A stretch of 64,000 bases of DNA from Guadua angustifolia (taxonomy: Eukaryota; Streptophyta; Magnoliopsida; Poales; Poaceae): contig JAYEVE010000103.1 of NCBI GenBank assembly GCA_036346375.1, positions 62,001 through 126,000 on the forward strand, given 5' to 3'. The number at the start of each line of letters is the position of its first letter. The first letter of the stretch is position 1. Positions 13,701 through 23,446 of this stretch are shown here, piece by piece. Position numbers and translations under genes: made by a program. The notes under the pieces were generated by a model. It saw only the letters and a program-made list of their open reading frames with translations. It did no database searches and had not been told where the DNA came from.

Positions 13701-14210
13701 GCTTGCTCGCCGCGCCGAGCCAGAAGGGAGGGCTACCGCCGTCACAGCACTCTTGCTGCGCCGAGCAGCCAGAAGGAGGAGCTGGGGCGACGCCAGCAGG
13801 AGGAGGAAGGGCGCGGGACGAGCCGCCGGGTAGGGATGGCCAGGAGGTGCGCCGCAAGGCCGAAATGGAGGGGCACTGGCAGGGCGATCGGGAGGAGCAA
13901 AGCGGCACCGGCTGTGGGGAGGTGGAGTCGGCCCAGGAGCCAGCAATCAGAGAAAGGGAGGAGAAGAAGTCGGTCAGCTTGGGAAAAAGACAGCCAAGAG
14001 ATTTTCAACCACACACAGGAAAGAGAGAGAGAGAGGGGTTAGGTGAGAAGTAGGTGGGGAGGGGAAATTCCAGAAAAACCCCTCCCACTCCTAAAACCCT
14101 AGCCCTAGCACTCCCAAATGGACCGGCCACCCCCGAGATTACCTGCCAGATGAGCCCCAGATCAGACGGCGGAAGGCCCAAAATTTGGGGTGAGTTTTCG
14201 CAGTATTACA
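10713..14210 (-). repeat. 5' LTR of LARD1
   Basis: 3498 bases, minus strand, TGTAATACTG start at 14210 and GTGCTACA end at 10713. Near-identical to 226-8086 outside its insertion, apart from the GC-rich segment 13612-13955 and a deletion at about 11783 that removes one complete stem-loop and half of a second one. Short AG microsatellite near 14020. Confidence 0.87.
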
Positions 14211-14215
14211 TACTA

Positions 14216-15896
14216 CGAGAAAGTAATGGAACTATAGCATTGCATTCTACGAAGAACTACTCAAAATAACCACATAACTAAAAAACTATCTACCCATATT
14301 TTATTAAATAATTCAATTTTTAATTTATTTTATAGAAACTAATGGTTAAAATATTATGAATTAGTCTATTTGGATTTAGCAAAAAAATGAAACACCAAAA
14401 TTAGCCATTTGTTAAAATAGAGTAATATTTTCTTTAAGGAAGGGTACCACAATCGGCCCTTTTTGTCGCGTAACCGAGGAGTTCATTGTATGAATATAAA
14501 GAGGTTAAGTGATGTTTTTTGTTTGAAAAATCCAGATAAAGCCTGACATAGCATTCCATAGTAAAGATGCAAATTACATGGTACGTACAGTTTAGTTCGG
14601 TGCATATGTTCACCTTGCTACTCCTACGATACAAATGGTGACATATAGTTTAGTTGCGTGACATCCCTCGCCACAACTCTCAATCTCATCGTGTGACAAC
14701 ACCTGACACACAAGTTCATAATCATGTTCCATATTCCATTAGTCAAGATTAATTATTGATGATTCAGGTACATGTGATGACATGGCATTGCTAAGCATAC
14801 TAATGTGATCTCACCAATCCATGTTGATTTTAATATTAACCAACTATAGTGAACCAATCTAGGGTGATAAAACATCATGGCATACAAATAACAAGGTAAG
14901 GTATAGACCAAAAGGTAGATTAACTAAGTCCCAATTTAATTGAACAAGTGCATACATGAAATAACATGCAATAATGTAAAAACAAAGTAGCAATTTTGTA
15001 AACATGGGTTCAACAAGATCAAAGCACAACTTACCTTGGTAATGGTCCTGGTCTTGTTCCAGAACATGCTCCTGGGTTGATGGATCCTCCTCCGATGTGT
15101 CACACAACTCAACATCTACGCGAATCGAGAGAGAAAAGTAAATAAATAATAAAATAAAGAGCAAAGGAACTCTAAAATCCAAATAAAATTCATCATTAAA
15201 TATCAATTTTTAGAAATTTGAATCACCTCAATTGGAGCTCTTATGAGGGAGAACGGGCTCGAGGAAGATTCAAAAATTCTAAAAATCAGAAAATTTAAAA
15301 TCAAATAGATAACCGAATTATTTTTTATACAAAAAAATTGATTTATTGCTTCATCATTCGAACCGGACCAATCAGAGCATGCCACATGGCGCAGCACTGT
15401 GCTATGGACTCGGTATCCAATGTGGACCCACAGCATTGTGTCAAGCGCCTGCTAACGTAAACGATGATGTCAGCGATGAAAATGGCCTTGCGATGTAGAT
15501 CCAACGATCGATGATGAATACGCTAGAATTCAGGCCTAGCAGGCTGCATAGTTCTAGGCCGCGCACGAATAGTATTGGGCTCTGATTCGATACTATTTAA
15601 ACGATTTTCCCGGATTTTTCTTTTAAAATAAGTCTAGAAATTAGTTTAATTTATTTAAAGAAATAAAAATACCATGAAAAATCTAAAAATACTTTGAGAT
15701 ATTTTGGATTCAAATAAAATATTTTTAGCCAAACTTTATATTAATTTATCTATAAATAATTAGTTTTCTCAAAAGTCCAAAATACTTAATTTAAAATAAA
15801 TTCAAATAAATATCAAAAATCCAATAAATTTAAAAAATAACAAAATTCACAAATAACAATAAAATAATATTATAAGGAAAATGTTGGATTGTTACA
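14216..15896 (+). repeat. Old LTR remnant, AT-rich 3' end
   Basis: No coding sequence. The last 300 bases are very AT-rich and end GGATTGTTACA at 15896, the typical terminus of plant Ty3/gypsy LTRs also seen at 7510 and 35612. Followed by CTATC, but no matching duplication and TG start could be found upstream, so the left part is lost or lies beyond LARD1. A TGACATCCCTCG phrase near 14658 is a possible but unproven LTR start. Confidence 0.4.
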
Positions 15897-15903
15897 CTAT
15901 CTG

Positions 15904-16480
15904 CACGCTACTAGAATTCCGGGCTTTTGCAATGACGAGAAATCGTTGCAATAGGGCCCATTTCGTTGCAATATGTACCAATAGCCACAATGTTACAATC
16001 GTTGGCAGGCATGGCTATTAGTTGCGTGGTCCAAAGTTTGGGCCACGATTTACGTTTTGTTGCAATTGTAATGCTAATTGCGACGGGAATATGCGTTGCA
16101 TTAGTCCGTAGTTGCAATGACGGTTTGACGTGGCAATAGTCTCAATTGCTGTGGCAATAGTAGTCTCTATTTCCACGCCTCATGCGCTGCATTAGATAGT
16201 AGTCGTAATGACCTTAATACGCGTGGCAATATTTTTATTGCCATGGCAATAGAGGTCTCTATTGCCACGCCGCTTAGGCATTGCATTAGACCGTAGTTGC
16301 AACAAAAACCAATCCATGGCAATAAGTGAGGTCACAACGAAATAATTTTCGTGGCAATATGATGTATTGCAATAAAATAACTTCATTGCAATAAATTATA
16401 ACAACGATCTATATCTGTAGCAATTCATTTTTTCGCAACGAGGCGTCAATGCATATTGCAATAATATTTGCTTATATACC
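15904..16480. mobile_element. CACTA-like end with GCAAT subterminal repeats
   Basis: Begins CACGCTACTAGAATTCCGGG, close to CACTA-transposon terminal repeats. The following 550 bases hold many copies, in both orientations, of short motifs around GTTGCAAT and TGGCAATA, some forming perfect palindromes such as ATTGCCATGGCAAT. Such arrays near the terminus are typical of CACTA elements, where the transposase accessory protein binds. The partner end was not found. Confidence 0.5.
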
Positions 16481-17684
16481 ATTGTTGCAAAAGAAATGTA
16501 CTCAAATTAGAAATTGCCTAACAGAAATATCAATTATAGCCATCAAATCATATATAAGAGCATTTGTAACAATCTTTTCAAGATGTACAAACATGAAACA
16601 AAATAGACAAATAATAGAATAATTTCATAGTAATCTCTGAACTAAAACTTTAAATTTCTCAACTAAGATTATGGCGATGTAAACTAATCTATTGACTAGT
16701 GACTTGAGAATAGATTGTTCCACATTGTAGACTTGCTTGACTTGACCATGCCATGAGACCAGACGCCCGCTCAAATTGTATCCTCCTGTTGAAAAAAAGC
16801 ATGGTTTATTCTTTTAAGCATAAACAAATCGAAAATGAAATTTTATAGGCTGCCATATTGTAGCAACATCGAGAGCCATCAGCGCTTTTCCTTTGGATTT
16901 GTCGTTGGTGCAGGCCTTGGCATTCTTTCAATTACTCTCATACACCTCCCCCCAAAATTGGTCTTCTAGATCCACATTTGGCTTGTCCTAGTCTTTAACC
17001 ATGGCAATGTGGACCATTCACTCTTTTCGCTTGACCAAAAACTCACTACAAGACCTCCAGAACCTCGCAACTTCACTATGGACCGCTGGTGCCTTTCCTT
17101 TGTCTTCCCTGCTAGAGCGAAGATTTCCAACTGGTGAAGACCTCGAGCACAACAGGGAAATAAAAAATATTTTGCTCAGTGGATGCCCTATTGTACTTAT
17201 CCAATCAGTCTATTCATTGGAAGAATTAGCACTTCTCTGACTCTTGGGATTATACATGGATGACGTTAGTGAAACAAAAAGCACAACATGCGCATTCAAC
17301 CCCTCTCCCATGTGCATTCAACCTCTAGAAAGAGGGAGCGATACAAGATCTGTCTATAGATCTAGAAGGTGAGGGCTTCAACCCCTCTCCCATGCACATT
17401 CTATCTACACTACATCTTCCTCTCCACTAGATATAAACCGAAATTACACAATTTAAACATGTATGAAACCTCTACAAATGTCAGGAATGAGATGCTCTTA
17501 CCTTAGAGAGTTAACTATTCCAAGGATTTCAAGTTCAAAACCTCCCCTTGTTTTCACAATTTTGGGGCCACTGAACTACCGCAGAGAACGATCTGCTCGA
17601 GCTTTAAAGCGAAGTTTCCACAAAGTGCTCCCTAAGACAACGACCTACGTAAAAATAATAACGATCAAGCAAAACAGCACTACT
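16481..17684. other. Anonymous decayed sequence
   Basis: No recognised gene. Open frames of 75-79 codons at 17001-17240 and 17463-17690 show no family resemblance I can name. By position this is probably the interior of a decayed CACTA element whose ends flank it (15904 and 18362), but the two ends carry different subterminal repeats, so they are probably from different elements. Confidence 0.3.
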
Positions 17685-17895
17685 GGATGATCCGTCAACG
17701 GACAAAAGAACCATACCGGAGTATTTTCTGGACGTTGGATTTCTCTGTGTAGTGCCGCTGTTGCAACACATAGGATGATCTGGTACGTCAATAAAAACTC
17801 ATAGCGGAGTATTGTCTGGATGTTGGATTTCTATGTTTTGCAGGTATTGTAGAACAAAGGATGATCTGGTGCGTACACAAAAATGCATACCGACA
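17685..17895. repeat. Tandem repeat, about 87-base unit, 2.4 copies
   Basis: Units start at GGATGATC on 17685, 17773 and 17859, giving periods of 88 and 86. Shared phrases are CGGAGTATT, CTGGA(C/T)GTTGGATTTCT and GGATGATCTGG. The third unit is partial. Adjacent to the CACTA subterminal region that follows, so it is probably part of the same element. Confidence 0.7.
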
Positions 17896-17924
17896 TCTCC
17901 TTCGTCACAAAATTTGCAGACAAG

Positions 17925-18362
17925 CATTTACAAAATTTGGACAGGCGGTTTGTTTAAGAACTACGCCTTTAAAGGCTTGAACATCACCACAGGGGGTTCG
18001 TTAATTAATTAGGCCGCCAATATAATTAACTAAGGCGGCTTGCTTAACGCATCGCTGCAGGAAATCGCGATTCGCATGCGGCTTCAGAAGAAAGCCGCCT
18101 GTAAAGATCGCAATTTCAAAGCGTTCTTAAGAGAGCCACCTGTGAAGAGCATAGTTTTCACAAGCGGCATCTAAAGGGCCCCGCCTGTGAAAAGATCAAT
18201 ATTTTCACAGGCGGTTTCTTAAGAGAGCCGCTTGTGAAGATACCTTTACACAGGCAGTTCTTAACCCCAAGGACCGCCCGCAGTCATTTGAGGCAGCTCT
18301 CCTTTTAATCCGCCTGTGGAAAGAAATCCTTGGTGTCTAGGAAAATCATTTTTGTAGTAGTG
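17925..18362. mobile_element. CACTA terminus with GGCGG subterminal repeats
   Basis: Ends ...TTTTTGTAGTAGTG at 18362, the inverse of CACTACTACAAAAA, a canonical CACTA terminal repeat. The 430 bases before it carry direct and inverted copies of a motif like CACAGGCGGTTCTTAA (near 18055, 18085, 18125, 18190, 18205, 18245, 18310). Such arrays are diagnostic of CACTA ends. No matching CACTACTACAAAAA start lies in the window, so the element is truncated or its other end is lost. Confidence 0.7.
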
Positions 18363-18614
18363 TGCATTGTGGAATATACGTACACAACATTGACATACAA
18401 GAATATTTGCACACGTGTATAAAGCCCGGCTGAAGTTGTCTAGATGTATGGATTCAACGATCCATGCTAGAGTACCACAGCTGTAGTTTGGGCATGGAAA
18501 CTTCAGTGGCACAGGTTCATCTTTGCAAGAACAATCTGGGTAGTTTCCCGCCTTCTTGGCAACCCACTTCCACTTTTGAAGCATTGCTGCATACTCCAAC
18601 ATCTTGAACCCCAA
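18363..18614 (-). pseudogene. Zinc-finger-like protein fragment
   Basis: Minus-strand frame starting at 18614, open for 117 codons; the last 33 or so come from the CACTA end next to it. The first 84 residues have a cysteine pattern with a hydrophobic and aromatic context (CSC near residue 29, CPNYSCG near 41, then WIVESIHLDN and RALYTC near 66) that resembles small zinc-ribbon or GRF-type domains common in plant transposon-linked proteins. No start context, partner exon or family match can be proven from sequence. Likely a relic of a larger gene or a captured fragment cut by the transposon insertion. Confidence 0.35.
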
Positions 18615-19141
18615 CAGTGTGGTGGAGTATTGGGTGTAGCGGTGCCTCGGGTGGAGTATTGACCATGGTGGTAGCCCTAGTGAAATGTTGGCTATGGTGG
18701 TAGAGTGTGCTCTATTTTTATATGTAGTTTGTGCATAGTAAATTTTATATAGGTGTAAGCTGTTTACGCATAGAGAAAGGTAACATGAGTTGTCAAGTCA
18801 CTGAGAAAAACTAGTGTGAGTTGTCAAGTTACTGAGCAAAACTGGTGGGAGTTATCATCTCGGTCAGAAATAACAGGTGGCTGTGTTGTCACCTAAGATG
18901 GAAAATAAGCGGTAGTGTGCTGTCACATACATCTGAAAAAGCATGTGGCAGTTGTCGTGATGCATAGTATTCAATTCTATTGTGATTATTACAATTTTGA
19001 ATAGTTAAATGTTTAAAAAACTTTTTGAGAAGGTATTCCATTTGATCTTTTGTCACAAAGAAACCAAAACGTGGAGGAGAAACAAATAACTAGAACATGA
19101 GCATGTACACAAATATGGTCTGAAACTATCTGATCTGTTTT
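18615..19141. other. Short intergenic stretch
   Basis: No gene seen. Contains degenerate repeats: GTGGTGGAGTATTG-like near 18620-18660 and GAGTTGTCAAGT(C/T)ACTGAG near 18789 and 18820. Ends immediately before the TG of the next LTR; 19137-19141 is GTTTT. Confidence 0.4.
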
Positions 19142-20590
19142 TGTAACGACCCCCATTTTTACATAAATACAGAAATAGAAATCTCATATGCATACAATAC
19201 TAATCCCATGATTAGTGGCTAGTTTGCATATTTACAAAAATTGGAATCACAACCATACAATATATTATGAAAGCGGAAGCTATTTATACATTGTATTTTA
19301 CAATTCAGAATATTTGTAAATATAGCACAGGAGAAGTAAAGTCTTGTAGTGTGCCCATCCAACCCGTAGGCAACTGACAAGGCATAAATCCCTAGAAAGA
19401 TTGTGTTGTTGAAATTCCCGTGTCCTGCATTGAAAACTAATCTTCAGAGCCATGCTATCCTTTTCCACCTAAAATAATAGATTAAGCAAAGTTGAGTACT
19501 TTCGTACTCAGCAAGACTTAAGGTAGTATTTGCAAAATGCATAAATACAGGCTATGTCAAAAGAAGCTTCTATGGCTAATTTGCATAAAGCAACATTGAA
19601 TTTGTAAACTGAATTTGTAATTTTGAAATGGAACTTGTACGAGCATGTTTGGCTGATATGAAAGTAAGTAAAGTATAAGTAATAATTCACAAACCTTCCC
19701 GGCATGAATATCGGATCATCCATTGTCAATACATATCACAAATATACAACAATCACCTTCTAACAAATGTTCCAAATCCAACCATTTTGAAAATAATAAA
19801 ACAACTAACTTAGTGTCAGTTCACCAAGTTTCCCATAACCGGGGGCACATCTAACCGATTAGATTTACACTCTACAGAGGTGTATAGCTTTACCCACAAG
19901 ACATGACTGACTCTTTGTGCAATCGATATTAGCACACTTCCTTTGGTGTGCCACAGATAGTCATGACATAACCGTTACATTACATAGACCTAACTTTACA
20001 CCAACACCAGTGACAAAAAACCCTTGCTATAGTAGAAGAAACACATATATATAAAACGTGGTATCATCATCACAAAAACAATCGGGTACCGTTTCTCCCC
20101 ATAGCAAGGCGCACACCGTTATATCGGAAAGTATTGTTCTCAACACCGCAGTGAGGGCACCCCTTCGAGCAAACTTGAAAGGAGTGCTCGTACTACTTCG
20201 GCCTTCCAATGTGCAAAAGCTAAATCTACGCAACTTAATAGGTTAAGGCTTTCCCATTCTAATACTTGTGGTTGTAAGAATTTATTTTGGATCATACAAC
20301 ACTATGTTTAGTCCTTAATCCGACACAGATGATAATTCCCCCTACACTACGTTCAAGTCCCTTGTGCATTCGGCTACTGCCAATAATCACCCGCGTCAAA
20401 ACCATAGTTTTATTTTGGGTTTTTATGAAATTACCATTGATCACATTAATCATCATCATGTCTCAATAATTCTAATGATCAATATATCCAATCTTTTCAT
20501 CCCTAATCTAAAGTATGGCTAAGCAGGATTATTAAATCGCATATACCCAAAGTGAAATTATATATTATCTAATCTTAATTCTAGGTTTAT
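19142..20590 (+). repeat. Older LTR, left part, interrupted by LARD2
   Basis: Starts TGTAACGACCCCC. Carries the block GAGTACTTTCGTACTC (19495) and ACTCTACAGAGGTGTATA (19868) also found, diverged, in the LTRs at 3146 and 51551. Continues after LARD2 at 33544 and appears to end at 35612 (GGGATGTTACA). Flanks GTTTT (19137-19141) and CTTTT (35613-35617) match at four of five bases, consistent with one LTR of about 3.5 kb. No coding sequence. Confidence 0.5.
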
Positions 20591-22688
20591 GAAGGTGTAA
20601 TACTGTGAAATCTCTCTCTCTCTCTCTCTCTTTGTGTGGCTACCATTGCTTCATGGGATTGATATTTTTTTTGTTTTCCCAGCCGCCACTCTTCATGGCT
20701 TCTTTTCCCCACCCGAGCCTTGCTCTACCCAAGCGCAGCCTCCTGGCTTTTCTTCTTCAGACGCCTAGGCTTTATGGCTGCTTCGATCGGCACCGCCCTG
20801 CCATTCTTGATCGGCCGGTCACCTTTGCCGGCAGCCATCCCCGATCTCAGTCGGCTGCCTCCCACTGCCCCTTGCCGCCGAAGGCGCCCAGCCTCCCAAC
20901 AAGGCCCCTCCTCCAAAGAAGAAGCAGAGCAGAAGAAGCGGCGCCTCCTTCCTCACCGGGCGGCGACTCCTGGTGGCGCCCGGTTTCCTGGGCAGGTCTC
21001 TCTTCAACTTGGCTAGCTCCTCCCAGCAAGAGAAGAACATCAAGACTAGCCAAGGGCCAAGGCCAAGAAGAAGAGCAAAGAATCGGTAGCTCTAGCAAAG
21101 AACAAATAAAGATGGCCCATCTCCCCCTTGCTTCTTGTGGTGAGAACTCAAACAAGTTGAAATTTGTGGTGTTGGTTTCTAGTATGCATACCAAGTGTTT
21201 GAGGAAATGCTTAGCTATGTTTCCATGAGAATGAAGTGTTGGTCTCGTTCCTCCCTAATTTGTTTAACTAGTGAGTATGGTTACGGTCTGTCTTTTGATA
21301 TGGAATTGCTGCATGTATTGTTGCAAAGAAGTTTTATGTGAGCTCAACCAAGACTGTACTGTGAAAGTACTAAAGCATGATACATATGTAAAAGCACTTG
21401 GTTTACACTGATGGAAGTAATTTTGAGCATTCAATTAATTATTGCAATTAAGGGCATGAATTAACTATGTAATTGATAAATAAAAATGAGGTTGAGAAAA
21501 GAAGATCAAACTTTGGCTTGAAAGTGATCTATGTGAAATTTGGACCCCCCCCAAACTATTCAGTTCTTGATCATTCCCGTATTCCTTATAGTGGACATTT
21601 CCAATTCCAGTTTCTGAACCCTAGTATTATATCTTCAGAAATATCAAGGAGCTAGCTCATGAAATGTTTCAATTAGAGTCTTTTCAAATTGATGACTAAG
21701 AGTTTTAATTGAATTTATGCAAAAGAGTTGTATTCTTTTGTCGCGTATTTCGAGTGTGCATAAAGTTGAGTTGGATGATTATTGTTTAATTGCAGAGAAG
21801 GTTCTGTCGGGAGTGGTCTCAACCGTGTGCCACTCCATTCTTCAATGGTAAAAGGCAAGTGCATTCCCTAGATCATGACTAGGAGGATTTTGTTGGTTGA
21901 CTGCTTCTAGCGCACTTAATTGTCGATGAATACGCAAGAGACATTGCTTATGGTGATTAACAGGTAAAGGGAATGGGTGCAAGTACATCGTGTTATGGAG
22001 CGTGGTTGGGTATTCATATGTGATGCACTCTAATTTAATGGTTGCTCTGCTAAGTAGAAGAACTTTAATTGAAAATAGGCTTTTAGTAAGGTTGATTATA
22101 GTAAGTATATTGTTCTAGTGAGTTAAGAATTACTTACTGCCATTTGATTATAAACATACTATTGTATATTAGTTTGATTTATCAATGGTTAAGCATAAGA
22201 TCCCAAATTGAGAGAGAGCTGTTAGCGTGTTCTCCCAATAATAAGGTTTAAATGATTAAGTCATTTTTAGAGTTAGTATATTTGAGAAATTTCGTTGTAC
22301 TATTAATTTATGCAATATGTAGCCCTGGTTTTATTCATGAGTTTGATTAGGCTAGTACGAATGATCATGTATGGACATGAGGAGGGTGGATGAAAGTTAG
22401 CAAATGGAAAGTGAGTCTTAATTTGCAAGTGTATTGTGGGGAGCGTGGCTCGGTGGCTTTATGATTGAAATTGTATGACAGAAGCGCAGTAATGGGTTGC
22501 CATGTCTTATTGTTGAATCGGATTAATCTAGTATCGCTGGCAACTCATGAATGTGAGAATTGGCTAGGTTTATGTGAGTGGTTATGGCTATGTTAGTGAG
22601 GGCAATGATTGAAGGGGTGCATTTCATTCTTGTAAATTGCATTGTGCATTCATGATGAAAGAGGCGACCCATTCTGATGTGGGCCTCT

Positions 22689-22825
22689 GTGCTCACATGT
22701 AGTGGGCACGAAAGTCCTACCTCGTAGTCCCATATACGTGGTTGTATGGGAGCGAGTCAAGAAGAGTAGGCACCCTCCACCACGGGTGGAAGGGAATGAG
22801 AGGGTGCACACCGACGGGTGTGCAC
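22689..22825 (+). other. Three-stem-loop block of LARD2 LTR
   Basis: Three hairpins in order: A at 22689-22709 (stem GTGCTCA with TGGGCAC, one G-U pair), B at 22729-22750 (CCCATATA with TGTATGGG) and C at 22804-22825 (GTGCACACC with GGTGTGCAC). The same order and spacing occur in LARD3 at 56496-56623, in LARD1 at 1213-1346 and in the nested minus LTR near 27450-27592. Stem bases change in pairs between copies, which argues for a conserved RNA fold. Confidence 0.65.
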
Positions 22826-23253
22826 TCGGCCATACCGGTATGTGCTAAAAGAGGAGATGAGCGTGCATGATGCATCATATGCATGGAAATTGTGCAATCT
22901 GCATTGCATTGCCAATGATGGATCTTGTTTTTATGAGTTGATTATGATGCATGGATATGAGACTCTTCTTTTGTTTGGCATATTTGCATCTGCATTGCAT
23001 TATAATGATGGTTTTGAGTTAAATGAAAAGGTATCGAGTTGAATCGAGTCATGGCCTCATCCAAAAAGATTAAAGAGATATGTGTCGGAGTTTAGTAATG
23101 GAGTGAAACAGGTGAGCATGCATAATGCATTGCATGATTGTAAAAGTGTGATTGATTATTCAGATTCTGTGTTCTCATGTCTGTGTGATGTATTATGCAT
23201 ATTTTGTATTTTTTTTATGTTAGTGTGATTGATTATTCAGATTCTGTGTTCTC

Positions 23254-23446
23254 ATGTCTGTGTGATGGATTATGCATATTCTGTATTCTTATGTCTGTGC
23301 GATGGAATGTGCATATTCCGTATTCTCATGTCTGTGTGATGGATTATGCATATTCTGTATTTTTATGTCTGTGTGATGGAATGTGCATATTCCGTATTCT
23401 CATGTCTGCGCGATGGACTGTGCCTATTCTGTATTTTCATGTCTGG
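23254..23446 (+). repeat. 37-base minisatellite in LTR
   Basis: ATGTCTG(T/C)G(T/C)GATGGA recurs with exact 37-base spacing at 23254, 23291, 23328, 23365, 23402 and 23439. Two unit types alternate (GATTATGCATATTCTG and AATGTGCATATTCCG), so a 74-base higher-order unit is visible. The repeated copy in the 3' LTR is at 32707-32899. The 117-codon frame at 23195 is produced by this repeat. Confidence 0.9.

Larger units (their letters stand above)
226..14210 (-). mobile_element. LARD1: non-autonomous giant-LTR retrotransposon
   Basis: Complete element on the minus strand. It has two related LTRs (10713-14210 as 5' LTR, 226-8086 as 3' LTR), a primer-binding site, a purine tract and a 2.6-kb interior. 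Ends are TG...CA. Flanking bases are TAGTA (221-225) and TACTA (14211-14215), a five-base duplication with one difference. The 3' LTR is split by a 4365-base insertion; without it and its 5-base duplication the LTR is about 3491 bases, against 3498 for the 5' LTR. The interior has no gag, protease, integrase or reverse transcriptase reading frame; the open frames are short and GC- or AT-driven. Long LTRs around a non-coding interior match the LARD class of plants. Movement would need proteins from another element, most likely Ty3/gypsy given the iMet-type primer site. Confidence 0.88.

Noticed and set aside
15904..18362. A single complete CACTA element from 15904 to 18362
   Set aside because: The two ends have different terminal sequences (CACGCTACTAGAATT versus CACTACTACAAAAA) and different subterminal repeats.
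20605..21228. 207-codon open frame in the LARD2 5' LTR
   Set aside because: It lies in a GC-rich, CT-repeat-initiated segment. The equivalent frame in the 3' LTR (29977-30543) diverges with frame-breaking indels, and overlapping frames exist on both strands. Compositional, not a gene.
23254..23446. Regularly spaced repeats suggesting a CRISPR-like array
   Set aside because: Units are contiguous without unique spacers, and the context is a plant LTR.
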